In this document: in pieces, positions 51,876-60,117 of the stretch
Layout: each line of letters starts with the position of its first letter
Position numbering within the stretch: position 1 is the first letter of the stretch
Assembly: GCA_003021785.1 (NCBI GenBank)
Contig: PXQU01000016.1
Span: forward strand, 293,101 to 357,100
From: Halobacteriales archaeon QH_7_65_31
Lineage (GTDB): Archaea; Halobacteriota; Halobacteria; Halobacteriales; Haloarculaceae
Reading direction: 5' to 3'
DNA length: 64,000 nucleotides
Notes under the pieces: generated by a model
The model's database searches: none
The model's input: only the letters and a program-made list of their open reading frames with translations
What the model was told of the DNA's origin: nothing
Program-made: the position numbers and the translations under genes

Positions 51876-52589
51876 TCACGCGAGCGAGTCGAGTCGCGAC
51901 TCCGCCCTTGCGAGCGCCGTCTCGTCACCGTCGGCGACGTACGAGCCGATCGCGCGTGCGGCTTCCACCACCGTCTGGATTTCGCGGAGCGGGACCGCTC
52001 CGTCCAGTGCCAGCATGCGCTTCACGCGGCCGCGGAGCCGGCCCAACAGCTCGCTCGCGATCTCGTCGGGGTGCTCGTCGAGATACGTCCGAACGTCCTC
52101 GCGATACGTCTCGACGGCTGTCGCAGCAGCCAGTCCGCGAGAGTCGCTGACCGAGTCCGGAACCGTCTCTCGCGGTGGTCGGTCACCGTCTTCTACCGCC
52201 CGCAGAAGCTCGAGAAAGTACGCCTCCTCCGCGTCGGAGACCGTCCTCGCCCGTCCGAGCGCGTCTGCGACCATCCGAAGCTCCATCGCCGTGAGATACG
52301 ACTCGTCCAGCGGCCGGAGCTGTCCCCCGTCGATGAAGCCGTAGCGGCGCGTGAACTGCCGCACCGTTTCGACTGTCTGCTTCGCGACCCTCCGGAGCGG
52401 TTGGTCGTCTATCTTCGCCCGCACGTCGGTCAGATCGAGCGTTGCAGTGGTCGCGGTGTGGAGCTGCCGCTCCTCGTCGACGCCGACGCTCCGAAGACTT
52501 CCGCACGACGGACAGTCGACGCTGCCGGTCTCGTAGTACGTCCAGCGCGTCCCGCACTCCTGACACTCGCGGTGACCGCGGATCTTCAT
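51876..52589 (-). CDS. haloarchaeal zinc-ribbon protein (TFIIB-like ribbon)
   Basis: A 237-residue protein starting MKIRGHRECQECGTRWTYYE with a zinc ribbon completed by VDCPSCGSLRSVG. The rest is alpha-helical and charged (AKQTVETVRQFTRRYGFID, DESYLTAMELRMVADALG). The N-terminal pattern is widespread in haloarchaea and of unknown role, perhaps nucleic-acid binding. ATG 52589 has a TTTTCAT TATA-like element about 25 nt upstream. Confidence 0.75.
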   Translation of the reverse strand: MKIRGHRECQECGTRWTYYETGSVDCPSCGSLRSVGVDEERQLHTATTATLDLTDVRAKIDDQPLRRVAKQTVETVRQFTRRYGFIDGGQLRPLDESYLTAMELRMVADALGRARTVSDAEEAYFLELLRAVEDGDRPPRETVPDSVSDSRGLAAATAVETYREDVRTYLDEHPDEIASELLGRLRGRVKRMLALDGAVPLREIQTVVEAARAIGSYVADGDETALARAESRLDSLA

Positions 52590-52688
52590 GTCCGTTACTC
52601 GGTCTGACGGATGAAAACCCCTTAGATCGATGGGATCGACTCTGCCACACCACATGGATTTAAGCCGATATCCCTCTCATCGGGACAT

Positions 52689-53163
52689 ATGTCGGATACA
52701 CCGACAGTCCACGAGGATAGAGTAAGTCGCCGCGAGGCGGCTGGCCGGGAAATTCGACGGTAACGTAACCGTCTCCCGGAGTGCAGAGGAACTGCTTCTA
52801 CAGGTAAACGGTGAGTCCCACGTGCTCGATACCGAGACCGCTACCGAGCTTCGCCAGCAGCTCGGTGACGCCCTGACCGGGACCCGCGAGTACGTCTACA
52901 CCAGCGGCGAACGGCGCGCCGACGGGAGCTACGTCGTCGCGCGCCGTGGTGCTGACTCCGCTGGCCATCGCAAGGTGTTCGACGACTTCGAGTCGCTCAC
53001 CGCGCTGTACGAATCACGCTCCCGGAAGTTCACCGCAGAGGACCTCTCCGGCGACGGATTGACCGACAGCCGGCGACATATCGTGTTGCGCCACTTCGTC
53101 GAGCACCCGCGGTTCGACTGCGAGCTGGCGAGCCGTCAGCCGCTCACCGTGCGAAAGCTCTAA
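52689..53163 (+). pseudogene. conserved small haloarchaeal gene with a frameshift
   Basis: ATG 52689 has a well-placed TATA box (TTTAAGC, 52659-52665) and encodes MSDTPTVHEDRVSRREAAG before a stop in that frame at about 52763. The next frame continues FDGNVTVSRSAEELLLQVN, GESHVLDTETATELRQQL and the family-like end SYVVARRGADSAGHRKVFD to TAA 53161-53163. A one-base change near 52750 (GGGAAATTC) would join the two. If translated from GTG 52819/52822, only a shortened 113-aa product is made. Confidence 0.7.
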
Positions 53164-53193
53164 CCTTTTGTCCCGGGCGAACGACGCCGTGGT

Positions 53194-54105
53194 ATGACGT
53201 TCTCTATCGTCGCACGCGACCCGAAGACACGCGCCATCGGCGTCGCCGTTCAGTCGAAGTTCGTCAGCGTCGGCTCGGTTGTCCCGTTCGCGAGCGCCGA
53301 CGCCGGCGCGATCGCGACCCAGTCGTTCGCCAACGTCGAGTACGGTCCCGACGGGCTCGATCTCCTGCGTCGCGACCACGACGCCGAGGCGGTCGTCGAA
53401 ACGCTCACCGCTGACGACGCCGAGGCGGCCTCCAGACAGGTGGGCGTCGTCGGCCGTGACGGCTCCGTCGCCGCCTTCACCGGTGAGGAGTGTTTCGACA
53501 CGGCCGGTGATATCCAAGGCGAGACGTACACGGTTCAGGGGAACATCCTCGAAAACGAGGCGACGCTACACGCGATGGCCGACAGCTTCGAGGAGACCGA
53601 CGGCGGGCTCCCCGAGCGGCTGCTGGCCGCGCTCCACGCCGGTAACGAGGCCGGCGGTGACTCCCGCGGCGAGCAGTCGGCCGCCATGTACGTCGTCAAG
53701 CCCGAGGGCGGCTACGACGGCGGAAACGACCGCTGGATCGACGTGCGTGTTGACGACCACGAGACGCCCATCGACGAGCTGGAGCGCGTCTTCAAGCTGT
53801 ACGACGTGACCCTGCTCGAACGCGAACCGCCAGCGGAGACGAGCGAACTGACCGGCGAGACCGCCGTCGCGGTTCAAGAGACGCTCGCCGAGCTGGACAT
53901 GTACGAGCAGGAGCCTTCGGAGCCGTTCGACAGCGACGCCCGCGACGCCTTGGAGTCGTTCCGCGGGCTGAACAACTTCGAGAACCACTCGCTCACCGTG
54001 CTCGAAGACGCACTCGCCAACGGCTGGGCCGACGCAGACGGCGAGGGCGAGGCGAAGCTGGTCGACGCCATCTGGCACGGGCTCTCGCGTCTCGACCGGG
54101 TGTAA
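53194..54105 (+). CDS. DUF1028 family protein (Ntn-hydrolase-like)
   Basis: A 303-residue protein. The N-terminal part has the DUF1028 signature MTFSIVARDPKTRAIGVAVQ and GAIATQSFANVEYG; the fold is related to Ntn hydrolases. The C-terminal 90 residues include a peptidoglycan-binding-like helical region (FRGLNNFENHSLTVLED). Followed 36 nt later by a 48-aa gene. Biological role unknown. Confidence 0.85.
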   Translation: MTFSIVARDPKTRAIGVAVQSKFVSVGSVVPFASADAGAIATQSFANVEYGPDGLDLLRRDHDAEAVVETLTADDAEAASRQVGVVGRDGSVAAFTGEECFDTAGDIQGETYTVQGNILENEATLHAMADSFEETDGGLPERLLAALHAGNEAGGDSRGEQSAAMYVVKPEGGYDGGNDRWIDVRVDDHETPIDELERVFKLYDVTLLEREPPAETSELTGETAVAVQETLAELDMYEQEPSEPFDSDARDALESFRGLNNFENHSLTVLEDALANGWADADGEGEAKLVDAIWHGLSRLDRV

Positions 54106-54141
54106 GCCGGAGCTTTTCAGGCTCCTTCCCGAACGGAGCAT

Positions 54142-54288
54142 ATGCGTGATGAAGCAGAGGTCCGCGAGCAGTACGAGTTCATCAAAACACAGCTTGAGAG
54201 TGAGGAGATGAACCACGAGCGAGTTAGACAGATGTTCACCTACTACAAACGCTCGCTCGGCTGGGTGCTCGAAGAGGAGTACATCTGA
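54142..54288 (+). CDS. 48-aa conserved-looking small protein
   Basis: Encodes MRDEAEVREQYEFIKTQLES and ends NHERVRQMFTYYKRSLGWVL plus EEEYI. It is highly charged and helical, with a composition typical of halophile coding sequence and a strong aromatic C-terminal motif, so it is likely real although too short for most ORF lists. It follows the DUF1028 gene on the same strand. Function unknown. Confidence 0.65.
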   Translation: MRDEAEVREQYEFIKTQLESEEMNHERVRQMFTYYKRSLGWVLEEEYI

Positions 54289-54356
54289 GCTGAACACCCT
54301 CCCTCGTCGGCGGTGAACTCCCTCGTTTACCCACACTGCGTGTCACTGCCGGCAGG

Positions 54357-54362
54357 TTTATG
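54357..54362 (+). promoter_or_regulatory. TATA-like element before the two-hairpin RNA
   Basis: TTTATG lies 22-27 nt before the base of the first hairpin, giving a predicted transcript start near 54384. This is the only promoter-like element in the gap. Confidence 0.45.
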
Positions 54363-54378
54363 TTTCCGTTCGGTGTAC

Positions 54379-54473
54379 TGGTCGTTGACGCTTCGCTTTG
54401 GAGGGCCGAAGCGTCAGCGGGGACCAACTTAGGGCGGCAAGCGGCTGTTCAGGTTTTCTCTGGACGGCCGCTT
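54379..54473 (+). ncRNA. candidate two-hairpin small RNA
   Basis: Two strong stem-loops lie in the gap between convergent genes. Hairpin 1: GTTGACGCTTCG (54384-54395) with CGAAGCGTCAGC (54407-54418), 12 bp, extended by TGGTC/GACCA (54379-54383 and 54422-54426). Hairpin 2: AAGCGGCTGTTCAG (54439-54452) with CTGGACGGCCGCTT (54460-54473), 14 bp with a 7-nt loop. Three of these pairs are G-U on the plus strand and would be A-C mismatches on the minus strand. This supports a plus-strand RNA. No homology to a known family is recognised. Confidence 0.6.
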
Positions 54474-54489
54474 TCCACTCGCTTTCGAC

Positions 54490-54759
54490 TCACTCGACGG
54501 AGAGCGGCTCGTCCGATCCGTCGGTCTCGTGCCACTCGATCTCGAACTCGACGGATAGCTCCGTCTCGTCGTCCTCGGTTTCGCGCTCAACCTCGACCTC
54601 GAACTCCGGGCGGGTCGGAACGCGCAGTGTGATCGACTGCTCGCCCGACTCCAAGCGAACCGGCTCTCCCTCCTCCAGATCGTCCGCGACATCACGTAGC
54701 AGTTGGGCGATCGTCGCTCTGTCGGTATCCCGCTCGAAGCCGAACAGCTGTTCTTCCAT
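54490..54759 (-). CDS. amphi-Trp domain protein
   Basis: An 89-residue protein from ATG 54759 (MEEQLFGFERDTDRATIAQL) with the repeating pattern of the small amphi-Trp domain: a helix LLRDVADDLEEGE, beta strands VRLESGEQSITLRVP, and the C-terminal ELSVEFEIEWHE motif. Function unknown. It is convergent with the RNA candidate. The longer frame start at 54831 lacks support. Confidence 0.75.
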   Translation of the reverse strand: MEEQLFGFERDTDRATIAQLLRDVADDLEEGEPVRLESGEQSITLRVPTRPEFEVEVERETEDDETELSVEFEIEWHETDGSDEPLSVE

Positions 54760-54908
54760 GTCGCGTACACGTCCCGGGCACGGATAAGCTACCGTGCCGA
54801 ACGACACGCCTGACGATCCGACGCGTGGCACAGCCTGCAGTCCGAACGGAGCAGATCAGCGCCGCCGCGTAACTCGTGTCCTCGCGTCGAGCGGTGTGTC
54901 TCCAAAGA

Positions 54909-54919
54909 TATATTTATTT
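54909..54919 (+). promoter_or_regulatory. TATA box of the PadR-like gene
   Basis: TATATTTATTT ends 21 nt before GTG 54940, consistent with a leaderless transcript and supporting the GTG start. Confidence 0.6.
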
Positions 54920-54939
54920 CTCGCCACGTACGGTGTCGT

Positions 54940-55233
54940 GTGTACGATCTAACAGGGTTTCAGCGCGATCTGATGTACGTCATCGCCGGCAACGAGGAGC
55001 CACACGGACTGAAGATCAAAGCGGAGCTGGAGGAGTACTACGAGACGGAGATCCACCACGGGCGACTGTATCCGAACCTCGATACGCTCGTCGAGAAGGG
55101 GCTCGTCGAGAAGGGTGAGATCGACCAGCGGACGAACTACTACACGCTGACGCGCCGCGGTCGTCGAGAGATCGACGCGCGCCGCGATTGGGAGCGCGGC
55201 TATCTCGACGGGACGAGCGCCGGCGAGAGCTGA
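54940..55233 (+). CDS. PadR-family transcriptional regulator
   Basis: A 97-residue winged-helix protein. It has the PadR pattern LTGFQRDLMYVIAGNEEPHG, then HHGRLYPNLDTLVEKGLVEK and RTNYYTLTRRGRREIDAR. The start is GTG at 54940. It probably controls itself or the following aminotransferase, which is inference. Ligand unknown. Confidence 0.88.
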   Translation: MYDLTGFQRDLMYVIAGNEEPHGLKIKAELEEYYETEIHHGRLYPNLDTLVEKGLVEKGEIDQRTNYYTLTRRGRREIDARRDWERGYLDGTSAGES

Positions 55234-55347
55234 CTGCGGTTCGCTCGCCTCCCCGGTTCGCTCGTCTTCTCGGTTCGCACGACGACCGACTCGACGGCGA
55301 TCCGTTCGTCCGGTCGCTCCGACCGGCGAAGGATACCGCTACGACAG

Positions 55348-55356
55348 TATTTTTAT
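55348..55356 (+). promoter_or_regulatory. TATA box of the aminotransferase gene
   Basis: TATTTTTAT ends 25 nt before GTG 55381, giving the aminotransferase its own leaderless promoter rather than readthrough from the PadR gene. Confidence 0.6.
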
Positions 55357-55380
55357 GTCGGTTGTTACCGTACCAGTGTC

Positions 55381-56724
55381 GTGAACCGCGAGACAGCAGA
55401 GCCGGTAGTCGAAACGATGCCCGGGCCGAAGGCGAACCGACGGAGCAGCTTCCACCGCGAGCACGCTGCGACGACCACCTACGTCTACGACTTCGTCTGG
55501 GACGTGACGGAGCCCGCGATCGGTCCCTTCTGTACGGACGTCGACGGCAACGTCCTGTTAGACTTCACCAGCCACGTCGGCGCCGCGCCGCTCGGCTACA
55601 ACAACCCGACACTGCTCGATCGGATGTCGGAGTTCGATCTCGTCGATCCGTTAAAAATTGCTGGACAGGACTTCTACACCGCGGCCGGTGATCCCGACGA
55701 CGTGGAGTTTCCCGGTCCGGCCGAGCTGATGGAGCGGATCGTCGACGTCTCCCCCGACGGGATGGACACGGTGTTTCTCTCGAACTCCGGCGCGGAGGCC
55801 GTCGAGAACGCGATCAAGCTCTGTTACGACGACACTCGCGGGCAGTACGGGTTCACGTTCAGGGGGGCCTTCCACGGTCGGACGCTCGGCGCGCTCTCGC
55901 TCAACCGCTCGAAGTCCGTCCAGCGTCGCGACTTCCCCGAAGTCGCCGGGATTCACGACGTCCCGTTCTGTACGGATCGCGGCTGTGACGCCGCGAGCTG
56001 CTCGTGTGGCTTCTTCACCGACACGAGCAGCCAGCTCCGCGAGATGCTCCATCCGAAGCGGGGTTCAGTCGATGCGGACGAGGTCGCGTATCTCATCATC
56101 GAACCGATACAGGGTGAAGGCGGCTACCGCTTCCCGTCGGAGGCGTTCACGGGCGAGGTCGCCGACGTCTGTGCCGAGTACGGTATCCATCTCGTCGCCG
56201 ACGAGATACAGAGCGGGCTGGGCCGAACCGGTTCTTTCTGGGCGACTGACGACTCACCGCTCGACCCCGACGTGATCACGGCCGCGAAGGGGTTACGCGT
56301 CGGCGCGACGGTCGCTAACGAAGACGTGTTCCCCGACGAACGCGGGAGACTCTCCTCGACGTGGGGAGCGGGAGACCTCATTGCGACGCTGCAGGGGACG
56401 CTCACCGTCGATACGATACTCGACGAGGGGCTGATGGCGAACGCGCGAACGCGCGGCGAGCAGGCGCTCACGGCGCTTCACGAGCAGTCGCTCCCGGGAG
56501 TGACGGATATCCGCGGGCGCGGGTTGATGCTCGCTATCGAGTTCGACGACCCGTCTCGCCGCGACGCCGTCGTCGAACGAGCGATGCAGCAGGGGTTACT
56601 AACCCTCGGCTGCGGACACAAGTCGTTGCGACTGCTGCCACCGCTCGACGTGCGCGAGCGGGAGATACGGATGGGGTGTGAGATGCTCAGTTCGGCCGTT
56701 CGACACGTCGCGAACAGGACGTAG
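55381..56724 (+). CDS. class III aminotransferase
   Basis: A 447-residue PLP-dependent transaminase of the 4-aminobutyrate/acetylornithine group. Motifs: LSNSGAEAVENAIKLC near residue 130, GAFHGRTLGALSL, the acidic LVADEIQSGLGRTG, and the PLP lysine in VITAAKGLRVG near 302. A cysteine-rich insert (CTDRGCDAASCSCGFF) near 200 is present in some archaeal members. Substrate pair unknown. Its N-terminal 40 residues extend beyond the bacterial minimum. Confidence 0.9.
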   Translation: MNRETAEPVVETMPGPKANRRSSFHREHAATTTYVYDFVWDVTEPAIGPFCTDVDGNVLLDFTSHVGAAPLGYNNPTLLDRMSEFDLVDPLKIAGQDFYTAAGDPDDVEFPGPAELMERIVDVSPDGMDTVFLSNSGAEAVENAIKLCYDDTRGQYGFTFRGAFHGRTLGALSLNRSKSVQRRDFPEVAGIHDVPFCTDRGCDAASCSCGFFTDTSSQLREMLHPKRGSVDADEVAYLIIEPIQGEGGYRFPSEAFTGEVADVCAEYGIHLVADEIQSGLGRTGSFWATDDSPLDPDVITAAKGLRVGATVANEDVFPDERGRLSSTWGAGDLIATLQGTLTVDTILDEGLMANARTRGEQALTALHEQSLPGVTDIRGRGLMLAIEFDDPSRRDAVVERAMQQGLLTLGCGHKSLRLLPPLDVREREIRMGCEMLSSAVRHVANRT

Positions 56725-56725
56725 C

Positions 56726-57046
56726 TCAGAACTGATACCGACGGTCGTCGTTCGGCTCCGGCGTCTGCTGGCCGGTCATCTCCGCGAACGTCATCCCCGA
56801 CAGGTACTCGTCGTACGTGCAGTCGTACTCAGAGCGGAGATGGAAATCGACGTTGCCGGTCTCGACCTGCTGTTGAAACAACTCGTGTACGGCCCGTTTG
56901 AGCAGCTCCCCGGGGTCGGCTGTGCCGTACGCCGCCGACAGCAGTGCCAGCTCGTTGCGCGTCTCGGCGTCGAGTTCGACGGTACACTCCTCGCCCAGCT
57001 CGCGGGCGGCGCTCTCTACGTCCGTCTGAAGATGGTCGAGCGTCAT
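56726..57046 (-). CDS. small haloarchaeal protein, unknown function
   Basis: A 106-residue acidic protein starting MTLDHLQTDVESAARELGEE. The pattern ECTVELDAETRNELALLSAA followed by a helix resembles a ribbon-helix-helix DNA-binding motif, which is only a suggestion. The C-terminal half contains RSEYDCTYDEYLSGMTFAEM. It is convergent with the aminotransferase gene and divergent from mutY. Confidence 0.55.
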   Translation of the reverse strand: MTLDHLQTDVESAARELGEECTVELDAETRNELALLSAAYGTADPGELLKRAVHELFQQQVETGNVDFHLRSEYDCTYDEYLSGMTFAEMTGQQTPEPNDDRRYQF

Positions 57047-57161
57047 ACCCGATCGAGGCGGTCGAACGGCATAACTGCTCTCGTCTCACCGGTGGACGTG
57101 ACACACACCGGAGTGCGTACCAAACACCACGCTCAAGCGGTCGTCACCGTTACACCGTCGT

Positions 57162-58082
57162 ATGACAGAGTCCGGGGCACTTCCCGACGACGCGTCGGCC
57201 GTGCGGTCTGCGCTGGTGGAGTGGTACGAGGACGACCACCGCTCGTTCCCGTGGCGCGAGACGACGGATCCCTACCGAATCCTCGTGAGCGAGGTGATGA
57301 GCCAACAGACCCAGCTCTCGCGAGTCGAAGCCGCGTATCGGGATTTCCTAGAGGAGTGGCCCGACGTGGAGGCGTTGGCCGCCGCGGACCGATCGGCCGT
57401 CGTCGGCTTCTGGAGCAGTCACTCGCTGGGGTACAACAACCGCGCGAAGTATCTCCACGAGGCCGCCGGACAGGTGTGTCGCGAGTACGACGGCTCGTTT
57501 CCCGACGCGCCCGGCGAGCTACAGGAGCTGATGGGCGTCGGTCCCTATACCGCCAACGCCGTCGCCTCGTTCGCGTTCAACACCGGGAACGCGGTCGTCG
57601 ATACGAACGTGAAGCGAGTGCTCCACCGCGCGTTTGCAGAAATCCAGAATGCGGACGATCCGGACTACGAAACCGTAGCGAACGCGCTCATGCCGGCCGG
57701 AGAGTCCCGAATCTGGAATAACGCGATCATGGAATTGGGTGGCGTCGCGTGTCAGAAGACGCCTCGGTGTGACGAGGAAGGCTGTCCATGGCGCGAGTGG
57801 TGTTACGCCTACCAGACCGGCGACTTCACCGCACCCGACGTGCCCACACAGCCGAGCTTCGAGGGGAGTCGCCGGCAGTTCCGCGGGCGGATCGTTCGTG
57901 CTCTTTCGAACCACGATGAACTCACACTCGACGAACTCGGGCCGAAGATTCGTGTCGATTATTCACCGGATGGGGAACACGGTCGAGAGTGGTTAGAAGG
58001 GCTTCTGTCAGACCTAGCCGATGATGGCCTTCTCGATATCAAAGAATCAGGTAACAGGACGGTAGCAAAGCTCAGTGAGTAG
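57162..58082 (+). CDS. mutY: A/G-specific adenine DNA glycosylase MutY
   Basis: A 306-residue base-excision repair enzyme that removes adenine paired with 8-oxoguanine. The catalytic Glu is in VSEVMSQQTQ near residue 44, the helix-hairpin-helix LMGVGPYTANAVASFAF near 127, and the Asp in VVDTNVKRV near 147. The iron-sulphur cysteines CQKTPRCDEEGCPWREWC show C-x5-C-x4-C-x5-C spacing, slightly different from the bacterial pattern. A C-terminal winged-helix-like region replaces the Nudix-like MutT domain. GC falls toward its 3' end. Confidence 0.9.
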   Translation: MTESGALPDDASAVRSALVEWYEDDHRSFPWRETTDPYRILVSEVMSQQTQLSRVEAAYRDFLEEWPDVEALAAADRSAVVGFWSSHSLGYNNRAKYLHEAAGQVCREYDGSFPDAPGELQELMGVGPYTANAVASFAFNTGNAVVDTNVKRVLHRAFAEIQNADDPDYETVANALMPAGESRIWNNAIMELGGVACQKTPRCDEEGCPWREWCYAYQTGDFTAPDVPTQPSFEGSRRQFRGRIVRALSNHDELTLDELGPKIRVDYSPDGEHGREWLEGLLSDLADDGLLDIKESGNRTVAKLSE

Positions 58083-58157
58083 TCAGTCCTACTATCACGG
58101 CCGAAGCTGCGCTGGATGTAGTGTGTTTTAATTCGGTTTATCGCCTACGCCAATGGG

Positions 58158-59006
58158 ATGACTGCCCGTGTCTACTACCATCATCCCGAGAATTCCCACT
58201 ATTCTCTCACGTACGTCACTCAACACAGGGATGAAATCACGACATCTGGGCAAGATGCGATTATTGAGCACTACGATCTCGATGAAGAGTTCTTCGTTCT
58301 GTATACGAACCGAGGGGCGAGCGGTACGGTCGAGGATCTTGACGATGATTTTGAGGATGTACTCGATGAGATGTCACCGCAAGATCGGACGATTACGGTG
58401 CGGTTGCTCCAGATCTTCGAGGAGATTGTCGAGGAAAAGGAACTGGAAGAGCAAGAAAAGCTCGAAATCTACAAGCGAATCGAATTAGCGCGGATTCCCG
58501 ATGCTATCGCACGTGTCGATTGGACCGGTATCGCCGTCGATGTCGCAGGACAGCTTATGTCTACGCTGATTCTGAAACACGCGCTACCCAACGCGAACCA
58601 CCGGACTTCGATCAGTATGGCTCAGTGGTATCTGGAGAGCATCGAAACTGGGTTCTCATTTCCGGACTTTGCGACCGAAGCGTACGACTGGAAGGCGTGG
58701 GTCAACGAGTACATTTCCGAATCAAAGCGGCTTCTCACGGTTCGGCGGAATACGACGGCGTTCTCGTTACTCTCTGAGTGGGGGTGTGACACCGTTGTAC
58801 GGAAGAACGGCATCGAGATCATTCTTGCAGAGTACGACTTCGATTTCACTCGTTCAGAAGCGTACGCGCACTATGGGGATGTGCACACCAAACTCTGTAC
58901 AGACTTCCTCACCGAATCCGTCACCCATGCTGGACACAACGAACTCGTCAGTACCGACGGTATCGGAAAAGCGGAGTTCGTCTCGTTCCTCGAAAAGGCT
59001 GAATAA
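58158..59006 (+). CDS. Fic/Doc-like protein
   Basis: A 282-residue protein of lower GC than its surroundings. Near residues 141-150 it has HALPNANHRTS, matching the Fic/Doc catalytic loop HxFxxAN(K/H)R. The preceding helix (VDVAGQLMSTLILK) and following helix (SMAQWYLESIETGF) fit the Fic core. Such proteins AMPylate or phosphorylate targets. No (S/T)xxxE(G/N) inhibitory motif is visible. It is followed by a convergent 34-aa gene. The Asn/Pro substitution in the loop makes activity uncertain. Confidence 0.6.
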   Translation: MTARVYYHHPENSHYSLTYVTQHRDEITTSGQDAIIEHYDLDEEFFVLYTNRGASGTVEDLDDDFEDVLDEMSPQDRTITVRLLQIFEEIVEEKELEEQEKLEIYKRIELARIPDAIARVDWTGIAVDVAGQLMSTLILKHALPNANHRTSISMAQWYLESIETGFSFPDFATEAYDWKAWVNEYISESKRLLTVRRNTTAFSLLSEWGCDTVVRKNGIEIILAEYDFDFTRSEAYAHYGDVHTKLCTDFLTESVTHAGHNELVSTDGIGKAEFVSFLEKAE

Positions 59007-59011
59007 CCGCG

Positions 59012-59116
59012 TTAGTCCTGAAGGTTCGCGACAGTGCGCCCAAGCTCTCTGGCGTGTTCGCTCTCGCTTACGTCGTACCGCTCTTCTATCGAGCGGAGTT
59101 GTTCTTGGAAGGTCAT
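59012..59116 (-). CDS. 34-aa ORF convergent with the Fic-like gene
   Basis: Encodes MTFQEQLRSIEERYDVSESE and continues HARELGRTVANLQD, a charged helical peptide. It has a Shine-Dalgarno-like GGAGACC just upstream and a TATA-like AGGTTATTAT (59161-59170, minus strand) placed to give a leader of about 20 nt. It ends 5 nt from the Fic stop. It could be an antitoxin or a remnant; no family is recognised. Confidence 0.45.
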   Translation of the reverse strand: MTFQEQLRSIEERYDVSESEHARELGRTVANLQD

Positions 59117-59303
59117 CGTGGGTCTCCAGTTGGGCTTGTTCTAGTTGAGATGGTTCCCACATAATAACCTTTCCCGACTATCAAGCGTAGTGCACAGGAG
59201 AGCAACTCGGTCGAAATTGACGGTTCACTTTCACCGTGAATGGGGAACTAATATACGGTCAGGCATACCATGTTCAACAAACAGCGTTGTCGGAGGCTCT
59301 CAT

Positions 59304-59462
59304 ATGCATATCCCCAAAGGCCAATACAATCTCAAGGAGTTCTGTCGAGTTATCTTCGACTCGCCAGAGTCTGTCTTGGAGGGATATCATGGACAACGCA
59401 TCAAATCGTTCCCGATCAACGACGCGGAACGCCCCGCCGGTAGCGCACACGCCGGCGGATAG
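59304..59462 (+). CDS. 52-aa ORF, low confidence
   Basis: Starts MHIPKGQYNLKEFCRVIFDS and ends AERPAGSAHAGG. A GGAGG Shine-Dalgarno lies about 8 nt upstream (59292-59296), with AACTAATATACGG about 40 nt further up. The first 40 residues look protein-like, while the last 12 look like read-in. It may be a fragment of an insertion. The rest of 59117-59498 shows nothing else recognisable. Confidence 0.3.
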   Translation: MHIPKGQYNLKEFCRVIFDSPESVLEGYHGQRIKSFPINDAERPAGSAHAGG

Positions 59463-59467
59463 CAGGC

Positions 59468-59476
59468 AATATTTAG
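59468..59476 (+). promoter_or_regulatory. TATA box of the flavin reductase gene
   Basis: AATATTTAG is centred 27 nt upstream of ATG 59499, giving a leaderless transcript. Confidence 0.55.
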
Positions 59477-59498
59477 CTGCGCTCGAACACGCAGAGAC

Positions 59499-60056
59499 AT
59501 GGACACCGTTCACGTCGCCGCGCTCGTTGGGAGCCTCCGCGAGGCGAGCTACACGCGACTCGCCTGCGAGCACCTCCTCGCGACCGCCGACGCGCACGAT
59601 CACGTCGAGACCGACCTCATCGATCTCCAATCGTTCGACCTGCCGCCGTACAACAGCGACCGCGACAGCCCGGGCGACAGTGCCGAACTCCTCGACCGTG
59701 TCGGACGAGCCGACGCGATTCTCCTCGCCACGCCCAACTACCACGGCTCCTACTCCGGCGTGTTGAAGAACGCGCTCGACTACTGTGGCCGCGACGAGTT
59801 CGGCGGCAAGACGGTCGGACTCGTCGCTATCGCCGGTGGAGCCTACTCCTCCAGCCCGCTCGATCACCTCCGCGTCGTCGCTCGCACCATCGACGCGTGG
59901 GTGACTCCGCGACAGGTCGCGATCCAGAACGCGAGCGCCCGCTTCGAGGACGGCGAACTCACCGACGAGGCCCACGCCGACCGGCTCGACGCGCTCGCCG
60001 AGCAGCTGGTCGCGTACGCCGATCTCGATCCAGACGAGCGCGCCGGCGTGGAGTGA
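59499..60056 (+). CDS. NAD(P)H-dependent FMN reductase
   Basis: A 185-residue flavodoxin-fold oxidoreductase. The FMN phosphate loop is VAALVGSLREASYTRLA near residues 5-21, the flavin-contact motif is LLATPNYHGSYSGVLKNALDY near 75-95, and GLVAIAGGAYSS follows. It reduces FMN or quinone-like acceptors with NAD(P)H. It is monocistronic, directly before the tdk gene. Confidence 0.9.
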   Translation: MDTVHVAALVGSLREASYTRLACEHLLATADAHDHVETDLIDLQSFDLPPYNSDRDSPGDSAELLDRVGRADAILLATPNYHGSYSGVLKNALDYCGRDEFGGKTVGLVAIAGGAYSSSPLDHLRVVARTIDAWVTPRQVAIQNASARFEDGELTDEAHADRLDALAEQLVAYADLDPDERAGVE

Positions 60057-60117
60057 CCGGGCCGTTCGACCGGTCAGCGAACGCAACGATTTTGCTCCGG
60101 TGTGCTCGCTCACGAGT

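Noticed and set aside
54379-54473. H/ACA or C/D guide RNA interpretation of the two-hairpin RNA
   Set aside because: No internal pseudouridylation pocket, ACA box, or C and D boxes at the right places could be seen; stems are nearly continuous.
59236-59766. Possible transposase fragment upstream of the flavin reductase
   Set aside because: No DDE or HUH motif, no terminal repeats; only a 52-aa frame with a Shine-Dalgarno could be supported.
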